Below are positions 54,160 to 63,007 of a stretch of 64,000 bases of DNA, piece after piece (within the stretch, counting starts at the first letter, position 1; each line of letters opens with the position of its first letter). The notes under the pieces are model-generated. The model was not told the DNA's origin. It did not search any database and saw only the letters and a list, made by a program, of their open reading frames with translations. The DNA is taken from contig NZ_CP004372.1 of assembly GCF_000590925.1 (NCBI RefSeq), positions 258,001 through 322,000 of the forward strand. Reading direction: 5' to 3'. The position numbers were made by a program, and so were the translations under genes. The stretch comes from Roseibacterium elongatum DSM 19469 (GTDB taxonomy: Bacteria > Pseudomonadota > Alphaproteobacteria > Rhodobacterales > Rhodobacteraceae).

Positions 54160-55286
54160 ATGCCCATCTGCGCGAAAAACACCGAGAACACCGCGTCGGC
54201 CACGATCACCGCAAAGATGGCCGCCACGACTGCCTTCGAGGTCTGCCGACCCAGGGATTCGGCATTGCTCTTGACCTGCATGCCGGCATGGCAGCCGATC
54301 ACCCCGATGATCAGGGCAAAGACCGGCGCCTTGACCATGCCCACGACGAGGTGTTTGACATCCGTGCCTTCGATCAGGCGCGTGCGGAACATCTCGGGCG
54401 AGATACCAAGCTCGACCCAGGACATCAAAGCCCCCCCGAACAGACCCGACAGATTCGCGATACCGCCGAGGATCGGCAACATCAGCAGCAGCGCCAGGAT
54501 GCGCGGCACGAACAGCACCGTGGCGGGATCGAGGCCGAGGGTCCGCATCGCGTCGATCTCCTCTCGCATCTTCATCGAGCCGATCGCCGCGGTAAAGGCC
54601 GAGGCCGTGCGTCCGGCGACGATGATCGCCGTCAGCAGGATGCCCAACTCGCGCAGGATGGAGACGGCGATCAGATCGACGACAAAGACCTCGGCCCCGA
54701 ACTGTCGCAATTGAGACGCGCCCTGAAAGGCAAGGACGACGCCGATGAGGAACGACATCAGCGCCACGATGGGCACCGCCCTCAGGCCGACATCCTCGCA
54801 ATGATGCACAAGCGCGGTCAGCCGAAACGCACGCGGGCGGACCAGCGCCCGCCCCAGCCGCGCCAGGAACAGACCCAGATACCCGATGAGGGACAAGAGA
54901 TACGCCGCCCCCTGGGCCACGGCCTGCCCGACCCGCGCCGCCAGATCGGCCAGCCCGCCCTTGTGCGGCGGCTCAACGGCAACGACGGGCCACGCCTTGT
55001 CGACCCGCTCAAGCAGGCTGGCGGCCTCGGGGCGGGCGTTTCGGATCGTGATCGTTCCACCCGTGGCCTCGATCCGGCGTCTGGCATCCAGCAGCGCCCA
55101 GCCCCCTGCCGTGTCGAGACGGGTCACCGCGGCCAGGTCGATCGCGACGCTGCGCCCGGCCCCGACCCCGCGAAGAACAGGCACAACCTTGCCGAGCGCA
55201 TGGATCGTCAGCGGCCCCGACACCGTCAGGGTCGTGCCGGTCCCGTCCTCGGACGACGTGATCTGCGTTTCGGAATCTGCCGACAC
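54156..55286 (-). CDS. STAS-MlaE fusion permease
   Basis: A 376-residue inner-membrane permease of the MlaE family with an extra N-terminal STAS-like domain (about residues 10-105, VSGPLTIHALGKVVPVLRGVG and DLAAVTRLDTAGGWALLDAR), which is the role of the separate protein MlaB in E. coli. The permease part contains VALMSFLIGVVLAFQGASQL, MKMREEIDAMRTLGLDP and GCHAGMQVKSNAESLGRQT. It starts with GTG 55286 preceded by GGAGG and is first in the operon followed by ATPase, MCE protein and lipoprotein. Confidence 0.88.
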   Translation of the reverse strand: MSADSETQITSSEDGTGTTLTVSGPLTIHALGKVVPVLRGVGAGRSVAIDLAAVTRLDTAGGWALLDARRRIEATGGTITIRNARPEAASLLERVDKAWPVVAVEPPHKGGLADLAARVGQAVAQGAAYLLSLIGYLGLFLARLGRALVRPRAFRLTALVHHCEDVGLRAVPIVALMSFLIGVVLAFQGASQLRQFGAEVFVVDLIAVSILRELGILLTAIIVAGRTASAFTAAIGSMKMREEIDAMRTLGLDPATVLFVPRILALLLMLPILGGIANLSGLFGGALMSWVELGISPEMFRTRLIEGTDVKHLVVGMVKAPVFALIIGVIGCHAGMQVKSNAESLGRQTSKAVVAAIFAVIVADAVFSVFFAQMGI

Positions 55287-55535
55287 CGCGGGACCTCCAT
55301 CTGAGCGGCACGCATTCTGTGATTGGCGCGACCCTTGGGCCGCATCACGTCCGCCGGGACGCACCCGGTCGCGTGCGCCATCGCATCGCCGGTCATCCTA
55401 TGACATGCCGCCACGCCGGCACCAAGCCCGAACCCCCCGGCCCGCACCCCTCACCTGCGTTTGGAACACCGGTCCCCCGCGCCCCATCTTTGAGCATGGA
55501 CCCATCAAAAGCGTTCCGCTATGCAACCTCAGCGC

Positions 55536-55612
55536 GGCCCCTTAGCTCAACTGGATAGAGCAGCTGACTTCTAATCAGCAGGTTGAGGGTTCGAGTCCTT
55601 CAGGGGTCGCCA
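55536..55612 (+). tRNA. tRNA-Arg (anticodon UCU)
   Basis: A 77-base cloverleaf with encoded CCA. The acceptor stem pairs GGCCCCT (55536-55542) with AGGGGTC (55602-55608). The anticodon stem is GCTGA/TCAGC with loop CTTCTAA, giving anticodon TCT, which reads AGA/AGG Arg codons. The T loop is GGTTCGAGTCC-like (TTCGAGT). It stands between the Mla-type operon and the GMC oxidoreductase gene. Confidence 0.96.
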
Positions 55613-55694
55613 TGGAAAGCCTGCATCATGCCCGGGCCGACATAAGCCAGCCGGCCAAGCCGCACTGAGCCGGCGCGCTCAGCCGTGGCAGGGG

Positions 55695-57353
55695 TCACGT
55701 GTCGGATCGGGGGTGACCCGATCTGAGATCCTTCGCCAATTGCCGGGCGGCCCGGACGGTCAAGGCCATGATCGTCAGGGTCGTGCCGCTTACACCGCCC
55801 GTCGGAAATGCGGCTGCGTCCGTCACAAGAATATTTGGCGCATCGCGGAGACGGCACCAAGGGTCGAGGACCGAGGACCGGGGGTCGGCGCCCATCCTCG
55901 CGCCGCCGCTTTCGTGGACGGCGCTCCCCATGGACATGCTGCGTGGGAAAAGCACCCGAAACGCCTGGCGGAGGACGAAGCCCGAGTCGGGAAATGCGCC
56001 CTTGCCCATCTCGGTCAGGCCTAGCGGCGAACCGATGAAGTCCAACTCGCCCTCTGCATCTGCGACCATCTCCTCAAGCCCGCCTTGCATAGCGCGTAGC
56101 GTGCCCTCGTCTTTGGATGAGATTGCGCAGCGAATCCGAGGAATCGGGATGGACAAGGCATCGCGCCGGGTCGGGTCCAGCGTGACCCGGTTGTCGCGAT
56201 CTGGGGTCATCTGACCATAGCCCATGAAGGTGAACTTCGACGGGGCGTCTTTCGGTACAGGCGTGCGGGCGATCTTGCCTTGGAACATGTAGCTGCGGTG
56301 GCGCCCACCCGCCGCTTTCGGAAGCAGGCGCGGAATGAAGATACCGGCCGGGTCCCCCGAAGCGGTCGCATTCTCGGCGTATCCTCGAAAACGCGGCAGG
56401 GTACCAGACGCGATGCAGTGCAACTGATCCGCGAAATATCGTCCAAGGACCCCCGAACTGTTGCCGAGACCGCCGCCTTCCGGTGGACCCGAATTCAGCA
56501 ACAGGCGAACGCTTTCGATGGCGGACGCCGACAGGACAACTGCCGCAGCGCGAAAGACATGTTCTTGTTTGGTGACCGTGTCGATGCAGGCAACGCCGGT
56601 GGCCTGTCCGCTGTCGGGATCGACCAGCACCTCTCGCGCGGTCATGTTGTAGCGGATATCGAGCCGTCCTGTCGCCAGCGCCGCTGCCAAGGGTTTGGGC
56701 ACGGGACCATCTTCGGCCATCGCATAGCGCCGCGGCACGACACGCCGTGCCGGATCACGGCTCTCGACGGCCTGTTTGAAGAATGCCTCGGCTTCGGTCA
56801 TTCGGGACGGATGGGAGCAGACAGAGTCAGGCAGCGTCTCGACGTGATCGGTTTGACCACAAATCTTTAGAAACGCTTCGACCTCGGCATAGTACGGTGC
56901 AAGATCGTCATGGCAAATGGGCCAATCAACGCCTGTACCTGTACGGCTGAACATTCGGAAATCGTCATCGGACCACCGCGACAGGACGCGTCCGTAAGTG
57001 TGCAGCCTACCGCCGGCCTGCCGCCCGCGGAACCAAAGGTAGGGGGCATCCCGCGGTGTTTTGTAAGGGTGCCGACGATCGTTGACGTAAAAGGCCGCGG
57101 CCCGGTCGTTGAACACTCCGGCGCGGGCCTGAATATGCTGACCCTGCAAGGTGGCTCGCACCCGCGCGCGCAGGTTCAATGAGCTGCTGTCGGCACCCTT
57201 TGTGTCATCGCTGCCGGTATCCCCTGCGACAATCTCTCGGCCGGCCTCGATTATCTGAACTCTCAGACCTTGTCGGGTCAGTTCCAGTGCTGCGAAGCAC
57301 CCCGCCGCGCCCGATCCGACCACCAGAACGTCCGCGTCTTGGGCCGACCTCAA
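55695..57353 (-). CDS. GMC family oxidoreductase
   Basis: A 552-residue FAD-dependent alcohol/sugar oxidoreductase. The FAD-binding VLVVGSGAAGCFAALELTRQG lies at residues 9-29, and the C-terminal signature reads HESGGARMGADP and TDAAAFPTGGVSGTTLTIMALTVRA; the active-site His of GMC enzymes is expected in the His-Glu region. No signal peptide. The only start in frame is TTG 57353, because a stop lies eight codons upstream, and there is no strong ribosome site. G+C is lower than in the neighbours and it sits next to a tRNA gene, both hinting at acquisition. Substrate unknown. Confidence 0.85.
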   Translation of the reverse strand: MRSAQDADVLVVGSGAAGCFAALELTRQGLRVQIIEAGREIVAGDTGSDDTKGADSSSLNLRARVRATLQGQHIQARAGVFNDRAAAFYVNDRRHPYKTPRDAPYLWFRGRQAGGRLHTYGRVLSRWSDDDFRMFSRTGTGVDWPICHDDLAPYYAEVEAFLKICGQTDHVETLPDSVCSHPSRMTEAEAFFKQAVESRDPARRVVPRRYAMAEDGPVPKPLAAALATGRLDIRYNMTAREVLVDPDSGQATGVACIDTVTKQEHVFRAAAVVLSASAIESVRLLLNSGPPEGGGLGNSSGVLGRYFADQLHCIASGTLPRFRGYAENATASGDPAGIFIPRLLPKAAGGRHRSYMFQGKIARTPVPKDAPSKFTFMGYGQMTPDRDNRVTLDPTRRDALSIPIPRIRCAISSKDEGTLRAMQGGLEEMVADAEGELDFIGSPLGLTEMGKGAFPDSGFVLRQAFRVLFPRSMSMGSAVHESGGARMGADPRSSVLDPWCRLRDAPNILVTDAAAFPTGGVSGTTLTIMALTVRAARQLAKDLRSGHPRSDT

Positions 57354-57886
57354 AACGAACGACTCGCAGCAAATTCATCGTCGACACACCCTGACAGTAA
57401 GCTGGCAACAGGTCGGTTTACCGACTGCGTGGCCCAAGCCGTGACGTTCGAAAGACGTGTTCGGACCCTTATCGAGATGCTAGGTGGGTTGAGTCCGGGC
57501 ACAGGCTGCACTCCGTTCAGGTTCGATGCCATGTTTCTCGATGCGATCGGCAGCGTACAGCCCCGGATAGCATCGTCCTATCCCCCGTTGGCTAGCGTGG
57601 CGTGATTTTCTGCCACGGTCATTTCACATTCTGGCTATCGCGGCGACTGACACCCATGTGGGTTTCTGCACGTCTTCGACCAAAAACGGCCACTCGTTCC
57701 AGCCGTTTTTTCTACCATCGTGAAATCTGCGTGGATTTGGGTCGGGCGCGCATGCGTATGGCATAGGGTCCAGGCAGCATGGAAAATTTTTAGCAATACT
57801 ACCCTTTTGCGACGCTTTCGCCTCGTAGCAAGGGGCGCTGGCGTGCATGTCGCTGCCCAGTCCTCACCACCGTCGTGGCCGGCAAT
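57354..57886. other. Intergenic stretch of lower G+C, no gene seen
   Basis: About 530 bases between the GMC oxidoreductase start and the end of the small coiled-coil gene. Short frames occur on both strands but none has a ribosome site or recognisable product. One terminator-like hairpin at 57682-57711 is listed separately. The region could be decayed mobile DNA. Confidence 0.4.
57682..57711. terminator. Two-way Rho-independent terminator candidate
   Basis: AAAAACGGC (57682-57690) and GCCGTTTTT (57702-57710) form a 9-bp stem with an 11-base loop, followed by a further T on the plus strand. A U tract would be made in either direction. On the minus strand it could end the Na/Pi cotransporter and small-protein transcript. 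Confidence 0.5.
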
Positions 57887-58153
57887 CTAGCTGGCGTCAC
57901 CCTGCTGACCGAGGTCTTTCAACAGCCATTCGGCCCGTTCCTCCTGGACGCGAGCGACATCGAGTTTTCTTTCCAGTCGCGCCCGCTTTTCCGCGGAATG
58001 GGCGCGCGCAATCTCGGTTTCCAGCGCGGCTGATTTTCTGCGGAGCTTTTCGAGCACCTCCCTGACATGGTCGGGCTTTATCTTGCTCGCCTTGCCCGTT
58101 TCCAGGCGCGCCGTGTAATCGGCCACTTTCTTGGCGAGCTTCTTCAGACCCAT
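57887..58153 (-). CDS. Small coiled-coil protein
   Basis: An 88-residue, almost wholly helical and charged protein (MGLKKLAKKVADYTARLETG, EVLEKLRRKSAALETEIARAHSAEKRARLERKLDVARVQEERAEWLL). No family is recognised. It starts 32 bases after the Na/Pi cotransporter stop on the same strand, so it is probably co-transcribed with it. Confidence 0.7.
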   Translation of the reverse strand: MGLKKLAKKVADYTARLETGKASKIKPDHVREVLEKLRRKSAALETEIARAHSAEKRARLERKLDVARVQEERAEWLLKDLGQQGDAS

Positions 58154-58185
58154 CGTTCGCCCTCCGGCGTTGTCGCTGGCACAGT

Positions 58186-60045
58186 CTATCCCTCCGTCGT
58201 GACAGTCACGTGACGGGCCTTTGGCTCTGCCGCGTCGTCGGGGGTTTCCACATCGGCTCTGGGGTCGCCCAGTTCGTCATCCTCCAGCGAGATCAACTGT
58301 TCGACCTCGGCGATCGCGGCGTCGCGCCCGACATAGTACGTGCGGGCCGCCTCGATCAGGTCGCGCATGGCACTTTGCGCATAGCCGGCATCGTTCAGAA
58401 AGGACGTCGCGGCAGTGGGGCTGAGAACGCCACGGCGCATCAGCGCGTCGACCTGTTTGGCGGTGGTTCTGGCCGCGTCCTCGACCTGCACACGCTCCTG
58501 ATCGAGCCACAGGGCGCTGCGGTCCTTTGGGGCGGCAAGTTCCAGCTTGCGGATCTCGACCGCGATCCGCGCGATTTCGGTGCGCAACCCGTCATACAGC
58601 TCGGTGACCGCGCCCTGAGGCCGCGTGGTGTAACGAAGAACGTTCTTGCGCAGGTGTTTCGTCGATTTCACCGCCCGGACGATATCGCGCGCCACATCCC
58701 GCAAGGCGTAAATCCGGTTGGCGGCCTCGGGCGCAAGCCGCTTGTCGCCCGCCCGAGAGGCGAATTCGACGATGGCCGCATAAAGCGTCTTGATGCGACG
58801 TTCATAGGCCTCGTCGAGATCGAGGTCGATGGCCTGACGGCTGTTGCGCACCGTGCCCGCGACATCGTCGGTGGCGAAGATTTGCGCGCGGCTCAGGTTC
58901 AGGCCGTGCAGGATCAGGTCGGACGCGTTGCGATAGAGATGCAGGACCTCCTGTCTCAGCGCAACTTCGAGCGTTTCGGGGAACTGATCGACCGCCCTAT
59001 TCAGGAAATGCGGGCGGCTGACGTCGGGCTGCGGCTCGACGATGCGACGTTCGAGAAAGGCGATCAGCCGTGACAGCAGCGGCACGATCAGCGCGACGCC
59101 AAGCACGTTGAAGATAGTGTGGAACACGGCAAGTTTCAGCGCGAAATCGTCGGGTGCGATGCCGACGCCGGCGCTGATCCAGTCGACCGTCGCGCGCAGC
59201 GGCGACAGGAAGATCAGGGCAATCGTGGCGGTCGACAGGTTGAAGACGAGATGCGCCAAGGCCAGACGCTTGCCCTGGTAATTCGCGCCTGCCGCCCCGA
59301 TGATCGCCGTGATCGTCGTGCCGATATTTGCCCCGATCGCCAGCGCGAGAGCGTTGTCATAGGTGATCTGCCCGGCCGCCAGGGCGGTCAGGATCAGGAC
59401 CATCGTGGCATGGCTCGATTGCAGCACAACCGTGGCGACGGTGCCGATCAGCGCATAGACAACAAGGCCAAGCAGACCCGACAGGGCCAGACGCGTCAGG
59501 TCGATCTGATCCTCGAAGGCGTCGAACCCCAGCTTCATGTGATGGATGCCGAGAAACAGAAACCCAAGCCCCGCCAACGCATAGCCGACGCCGCGCGGCG
59601 TCTTGGCCTTTTGGAACACCAGCACGATGCTCAAGGCGATCATGGGCATGGCGTAGGCCGCGATATTGACCTTCAGGCCGACCCCCGCGACCAGCCATGC
59701 GCCGGTCGTCGTGCCGATATTGGCACCCAGGATGATGCCGACACCGCCCACAAGCGACATCAAGCCGGCGCTGAGAAACGCGATGGTGATGATCGAGACG
59801 AGCGAACTGGATTGCAGAAGGGTCGTGGACAGGATGCCGAAGCCGATCGCACGCGGGGTCGATGCGGTCGCCCGCCCCAGCACACGTTCAAGCGTTCCGC
59901 CGCCAAACAGCTTGAACCCGTCCTCCAGCAGCAGCATGCCGAACAGGAAGATCGCCACGCCGGCGGCGATCTCCGTGACGTCGGGGCTGTACCAGAAGGC
60001 GCCCAGCATCAGCGCGATCGCGCCAGGAAGAGCGTAACGCGTCAT
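58186..60045 (-). CDS. Na/Pi cotransporter family protein (NptA-like with PhoU-like domain)
   Basis: A 619-residue membrane protein with two Na_Pi_cotrans repeats, each carrying the QSS motif (TLLQSSSLVSIITIAFL and VVLQSSHATMVLILTAL) and the GANIGTT segment (GIILGANIGTTTGAWL and AIGANIGTTITAIIG). The C-terminal third (after about residue 365) is soluble, helical and PhoU-like. It is expected to take up phosphate with sodium or to regulate it. ATG 60045 follows AAGGCGG. Confidence 0.9.
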   Translation of the reverse strand: MTRYALPGAIALMLGAFWYSPDVTEIAAGVAIFLFGMLLLEDGFKLFGGGTLERVLGRATASTPRAIGFGILSTTLLQSSSLVSIITIAFLSAGLMSLVGGVGIILGANIGTTTGAWLVAGVGLKVNIAAYAMPMIALSIVLVFQKAKTPRGVGYALAGLGFLFLGIHHMKLGFDAFEDQIDLTRLALSGLLGLVVYALIGTVATVVLQSSHATMVLILTALAAGQITYDNALALAIGANIGTTITAIIGAAGANYQGKRLALAHLVFNLSTATIALIFLSPLRATVDWISAGVGIAPDDFALKLAVFHTIFNVLGVALIVPLLSRLIAFLERRIVEPQPDVSRPHFLNRAVDQFPETLEVALRQEVLHLYRNASDLILHGLNLSRAQIFATDDVAGTVRNSRQAIDLDLDEAYERRIKTLYAAIVEFASRAGDKRLAPEAANRIYALRDVARDIVRAVKSTKHLRKNVLRYTTRPQGAVTELYDGLRTEIARIAVEIRKLELAAPKDRSALWLDQERVQVEDAARTTAKQVDALMRRGVLSPTAATSFLNDAGYAQSAMRDLIEAARTYYVGRDAAIAEVEQLISLEDDELGDPRADVETPDDAAEPKARHVTVTTEG

Positions 60046-60757
60046 GCCAACCGCCTTGCGCGGGCCGCGTCCAGGCCCGCCGCGCCGGAAAGGCCGGGGC
60101 CATGCGCCGTCATCTCGACCGTGTCGTTTGTCAGTACGCGCCCCTCCCCGCATTGGGCCGAAGCCGGGCGGAAATGGCGCAGCCGTTACGCAATGCCCTG
60201 CCTGCGCCCCCTTTGGCGCCGTCGCCCGCCGAACGGTTCGGCCATATGGTCGGACGGCGCGTGAAAAATCAAGCCGCGCCCCGCCATGCTGTCTCAGAGA
60301 GCGAGGGTCGATTGAGCCGCGATATCAGCGGCAAACCGGACCCGGCCTTCCCCTCGCACTGAGACGGATACGTGGCGCAGGGCATGTCGCGTCGGCACGC
60401 CGGCTTGCGCAGTCAGGGTGCATGCGCGCCATCCAGCCGCCAACGGAATTGGCACGGGCCGCGATCAGGCTACGCGCGTGTTTTCGGCGTTTCTTTCGGG
60501 GGATCGTGAAATGGCCGGCCGCCTACTGCCGCGGCGTCACATGCGCCGTCAGGCCATCTCTCAAGCCATCGTCACAGGAACGGTGATCGCGGGTGCGACC
60601 ACGGCCTGCGGGGCCGCACCCGGACCGAAGGGAACACCCACCCGGTCCGAGCGAGACACTATGCGCCGGGGAAGGGATCCGTCCCGCGCCGGGGCTGCCG
60701 GGTGGTTAACCCGGCCCGGTCCCCGACGACACAGCCCGCCCCAGCGACAGTCCGCGA
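60046..60757. other. Intergenic region upstream of the Na/Pi gene
   Basis: About 700 bases between the end of the puc transcript and the start of the Na/Pi cotransporter gene. It should hold the promoter of the latter and a terminator for the former. A plus-strand frame containing RRQAISQAIVTGTVIAGATTACG has a lipoprotein-like look but no ribosome site and an implausible remainder, so no gene is called. Confidence 0.4.
60690..60725 (-). terminator. Hairpin downstream of the puc transcript
   Basis: GCCGGGT (60697-60703) and ACCCGGC (60709-60715) with a 5-base loop, extended by CGGGG/CCCCG at the outside. It lies 33 bases beyond the last gene of the puc run on the minus strand. There is no T tract. 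Confidence 0.4.
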
Positions 60758-61453
60758 TCAGCGCGTGCGCAGGATGGTGGGCAAGTTGAACCAGCGCGAA
60801 AACGGCAGGTCGCCGCCCGGTGTGACCGACTTGTAGCGCTCCTTGTGCGACAACAACGGTGCCGGCCAGAAGGATTCCGACATGAAGCGATGATCGGTCA
60901 TCACAGATTTCTCACGCGGCTTGTCCGAGACGAGCGGCATCGGCCAGACGCCCTGCGACATGAACTTGCCGCCCTTCATCACCGCGTTTTCCGGCGGGGT
61001 GCGCTTGCTCAACAGCTTGAACCCCCAGCCCGGCGTGATCGGCCCCTTGCGGCGGCTGTCCACATCCGCCCGGCGGGTCAGGAACAGCGGGTGCTCCTTG
61101 AGGATGCGCGGCGCGGCTGGCGCGGGTGCGTCCTTGACGACATTTTCCTCGGACAGTTTGCCCATGTCGACCGTGTCCTCGGCCGCCAGCAGTTCGCGGG
61201 CGATCGTGGTGGCCGTCAGCGGCCTGTAGCTGGCGCGGACGATCAGAACCGCCGCATCGCCTTCGAGGCGCTCCATGTAGGCCGCGGCGGTCTTGTCCTT
61301 GACGCCGGCCTTGGCCATGGTTTCGGCCGGCTCTTTGGTGGCCGTCGAGACCACGATGATGTCATCATGGGGGTACCCCATGCCCTTCATGCGCTCCGCC
61401 AGCTTGAACGCCGGCGCTTTGGAGGCGTAAAGCCGTGTGATTACCGTTGTCAT
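60758..61453 (-). CDS. puc-operon-linked protein of unknown function
   Basis: A 231-residue protein coupled to pucC by ATGA. The N-terminal 100 residues (TTVITRLYASKAPAFKLAERMKGMGYP, DAAVLIVRASYRPLTATTIARELL) look like a small alpha/beta domain of the general-stress type. The C-terminal 110 residues contain three similar Pro/Trp/Phe-rich segments (KEHPLFLTRR, KFMSQGVWPMPLVSDK, RFMSESFWPAPLLSHK). It may correspond to the PucD/PucE-type accessory genes found after pucC in some purple bacteria, but I cannot confirm this. A role in LH2 assembly is inferred from position only. Confidence 0.7.
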   Translation of the reverse strand: MTTVITRLYASKAPAFKLAERMKGMGYPHDDIIVVSTATKEPAETMAKAGVKDKTAAAYMERLEGDAAVLIVRASYRPLTATTIARELLAAEDTVDMGKLSEENVVKDAPAPAAPRILKEHPLFLTRRADVDSRRKGPITPGWGFKLLSKRTPPENAVMKGGKFMSQGVWPMPLVSDKPREKSVMTDHRFMSESFWPAPLLSHKERYKSVTPGGDLPFSRWFNLPTILRTR

Positions 61454-62892
61454 GAGACCTCCATCTGGGTGCTTTGTTGCTCGGGAGCAACCGTTTTGGC
61501 GCGCGACCTGCGCTGCCGGATGATCATCGGAACCGCGACCATGATCGCCATCACAAGAAAGGCGATCTCGACCATGAAAACAACATTGTAGGGCGTATAC
61601 GCCTCGAGTCCATCGACCGGGCGCATGCCCACAAGGATATCGCGCACAATCCCCGCCAGGGCGGCACCGATCCCGGCACAGGTCGCCTGCACCGCGCCCC
61701 AGGCGCCGAGCGACAGGCCGATCTGGTCCGACGAGGCCGCGCGCATCGTCGCCGTCAGCGTGGCATGGCCGAAGAGGCCCGCGCCCACCCCGGTGGCCAG
61801 CGTGCCCGCCAGGAAAAGAGGCGTGCCCATGATGGTGGGCGACAGGATGAAGGCCACGAACCCGGGGATGCCGATCAGCGCCCCGATCGCGCCCAGTTGC
61901 GCAGGCCGCCCCCCCGTGGCGAGGGCGCGCGAGGCGTAGCCGAACCCCAGCAGTGTGCCCGTCGCAAGCAAGGCCGTCAGGCGCGTGGTCTCGGCCACCG
62001 AAAAGCCGAGCGCCTGCGCGCCATAGGGTTCAAGCAGCACATCCGCCATCCCGAAGCCGAACGTGCCCAGCCCGATCACCACGAGAAGGCGCATCATGTC
62101 GGGACGCGCCACCAAAAGGCGCCAGGCCTCGCCGAATGTGGGTGGCACCGACCCGGCCATCCTTTGGGCGCGGGCGCGGTCGCGCGCCTCCTGCTGCCAG
62201 ATCGCGGCAATGTTCAGGGCGACAGTCACGACGGCGGTGCCCTGGATCACCTGGATCAGGCGACCGGGCGTATAGTCCGACAGCAGCGCGCCATAGACGA
62301 GGGCGCTGATCACCATGCCAATCAGCAGCATGACATACATTAGGCCCACGACCTTGGGATGGTCTTCCTCGCGGACAAGGTCCGTCGCCAAGGCAAGGCC
62401 GGCGGTTTGCACGGTATGGGCCCCCGCGCCCACCAGCAAGAAGGACAAGGCGGCCGAAGACAGGCCGATCCAACGCGGCGCATCCACTGCCTCGGCATAG
62501 CCCGACAGCACGAGCAGCGCGAAGGGCATGATGGCGAAGCCACCGAATTGGTAGAGCGTGCCCTTCCAGATAAAGGGCACGCGGCGCCACCCCAGGGCCG
62601 ACACATGGGTATCGGATTTGAACCCGATCAATGTGCGAAACGGGGCGAAAACGAGGGGCAGCGCCAGCATGCCTGCCACAAGGGTCGCAGGCACCTCCAA
62701 CTCGACGATCATGACCCGGTTCAGGGTGCCCACCAGCAACACCAGCGCCATGCCCACCGTGACCTGGAACAGCGACAGGCGCAAAAGTTGCCTCAGCGGG
62801 ACCTCTTCGGTCGCCACATCGGCGAACGGAAGATAACGCGGCGTGATGCGCGACAGCTTTGTCAGGGCATACTGGCGATAGTTGAACGACAT
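61450..62892 (-). CDS. pucC: PucC, LH2 assembly / bacteriochlorophyll-delivery protein
   Basis: A 480-residue MFS-fold protein of the PucC/LhaA family needed for LH2 assembly. The N-terminus LTKLSRITPRYLPFADVATEEVPLRQLLRLSLFQVTVGM, and the loop GFKSDTHVSALGWRRVPFIWKGTLYQFGGF are diagnostic. Twelve helices are expected. The start ATG 62892 is chosen from the conserved MSFNYRQYA region. It follows pucA after a 115-base gap that contains a stable hairpin, so its expression should be below that of pucBA. Confidence 0.95.
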   Translation of the reverse strand: MSFNYRQYALTKLSRITPRYLPFADVATEEVPLRQLLRLSLFQVTVGMALVLLVGTLNRVMIVELEVPATLVAGMLALPLVFAPFRTLIGFKSDTHVSALGWRRVPFIWKGTLYQFGGFAIMPFALLVLSGYAEAVDAPRWIGLSSAALSFLLVGAGAHTVQTAGLALATDLVREEDHPKVVGLMYVMLLIGMVISALVYGALLSDYTPGRLIQVIQGTAVVTVALNIAAIWQQEARDRARAQRMAGSVPPTFGEAWRLLVARPDMMRLLVVIGLGTFGFGMADVLLEPYGAQALGFSVAETTRLTALLATGTLLGFGYASRALATGGRPAQLGAIGALIGIPGFVAFILSPTIMGTPLFLAGTLATGVGAGLFGHATLTATMRAASSDQIGLSLGAWGAVQATCAGIGAALAGIVRDILVGMRPVDGLEAYTPYNVVFMVEIAFLVMAIMVAVPMIIRQRRSRAKTVAPEQQSTQMEVS

Positions 62893-62963
62893 CACACTGC
62901 GTCCCGGGAAGGGGGCCACGACCGCCCGGCAAGGCGGTGCGTGGCGATCATCCGGAGGAATTT

Positions 62964-62995
62964 CCTGTGGCCCCGAGATCAATGGGGGCCACAGG
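62964..62995 (-). other. pucA-pucC intercistronic mRNA hairpin
   Basis: CCTGTGGCCCC (62964-62974) and GGGGCCACAGG (62985-62995) form a perfect 11-bp stem with a 10-base loop, just after pucA. In Rhodobacter, hairpins at this position stabilise the short pucBA mRNA and limit transcription into pucC; the same role is inferred here. Confidence 0.7.
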
Positions 62996-63007
62996 TTCGC
63001 ACAAAGG

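Noticed and set aside
57624..57848. 74-codon frame on the minus strand in the gap after the GMC oxidoreductase
   Set aside because: No family, no ribosome site, and a terminator-like hairpin lies within it; considered a chance frame or decayed DNA.
55602..58200. Integration site formed by a duplicated tRNA-Arg 3' end
   Set aside because: No second copy of the tRNA 3' terminal sequence was found; the GGGTCGCC near 58262 is inside a coding region and too short.
60418..60789. Plus-strand frame with a lipoprotein-like stretch (VIAGATTACG)
   Set aside because: No ribosome site, an Arg/Pro-rich remainder with no protein-like pattern, and overlap with the end of the puc-linked gene.
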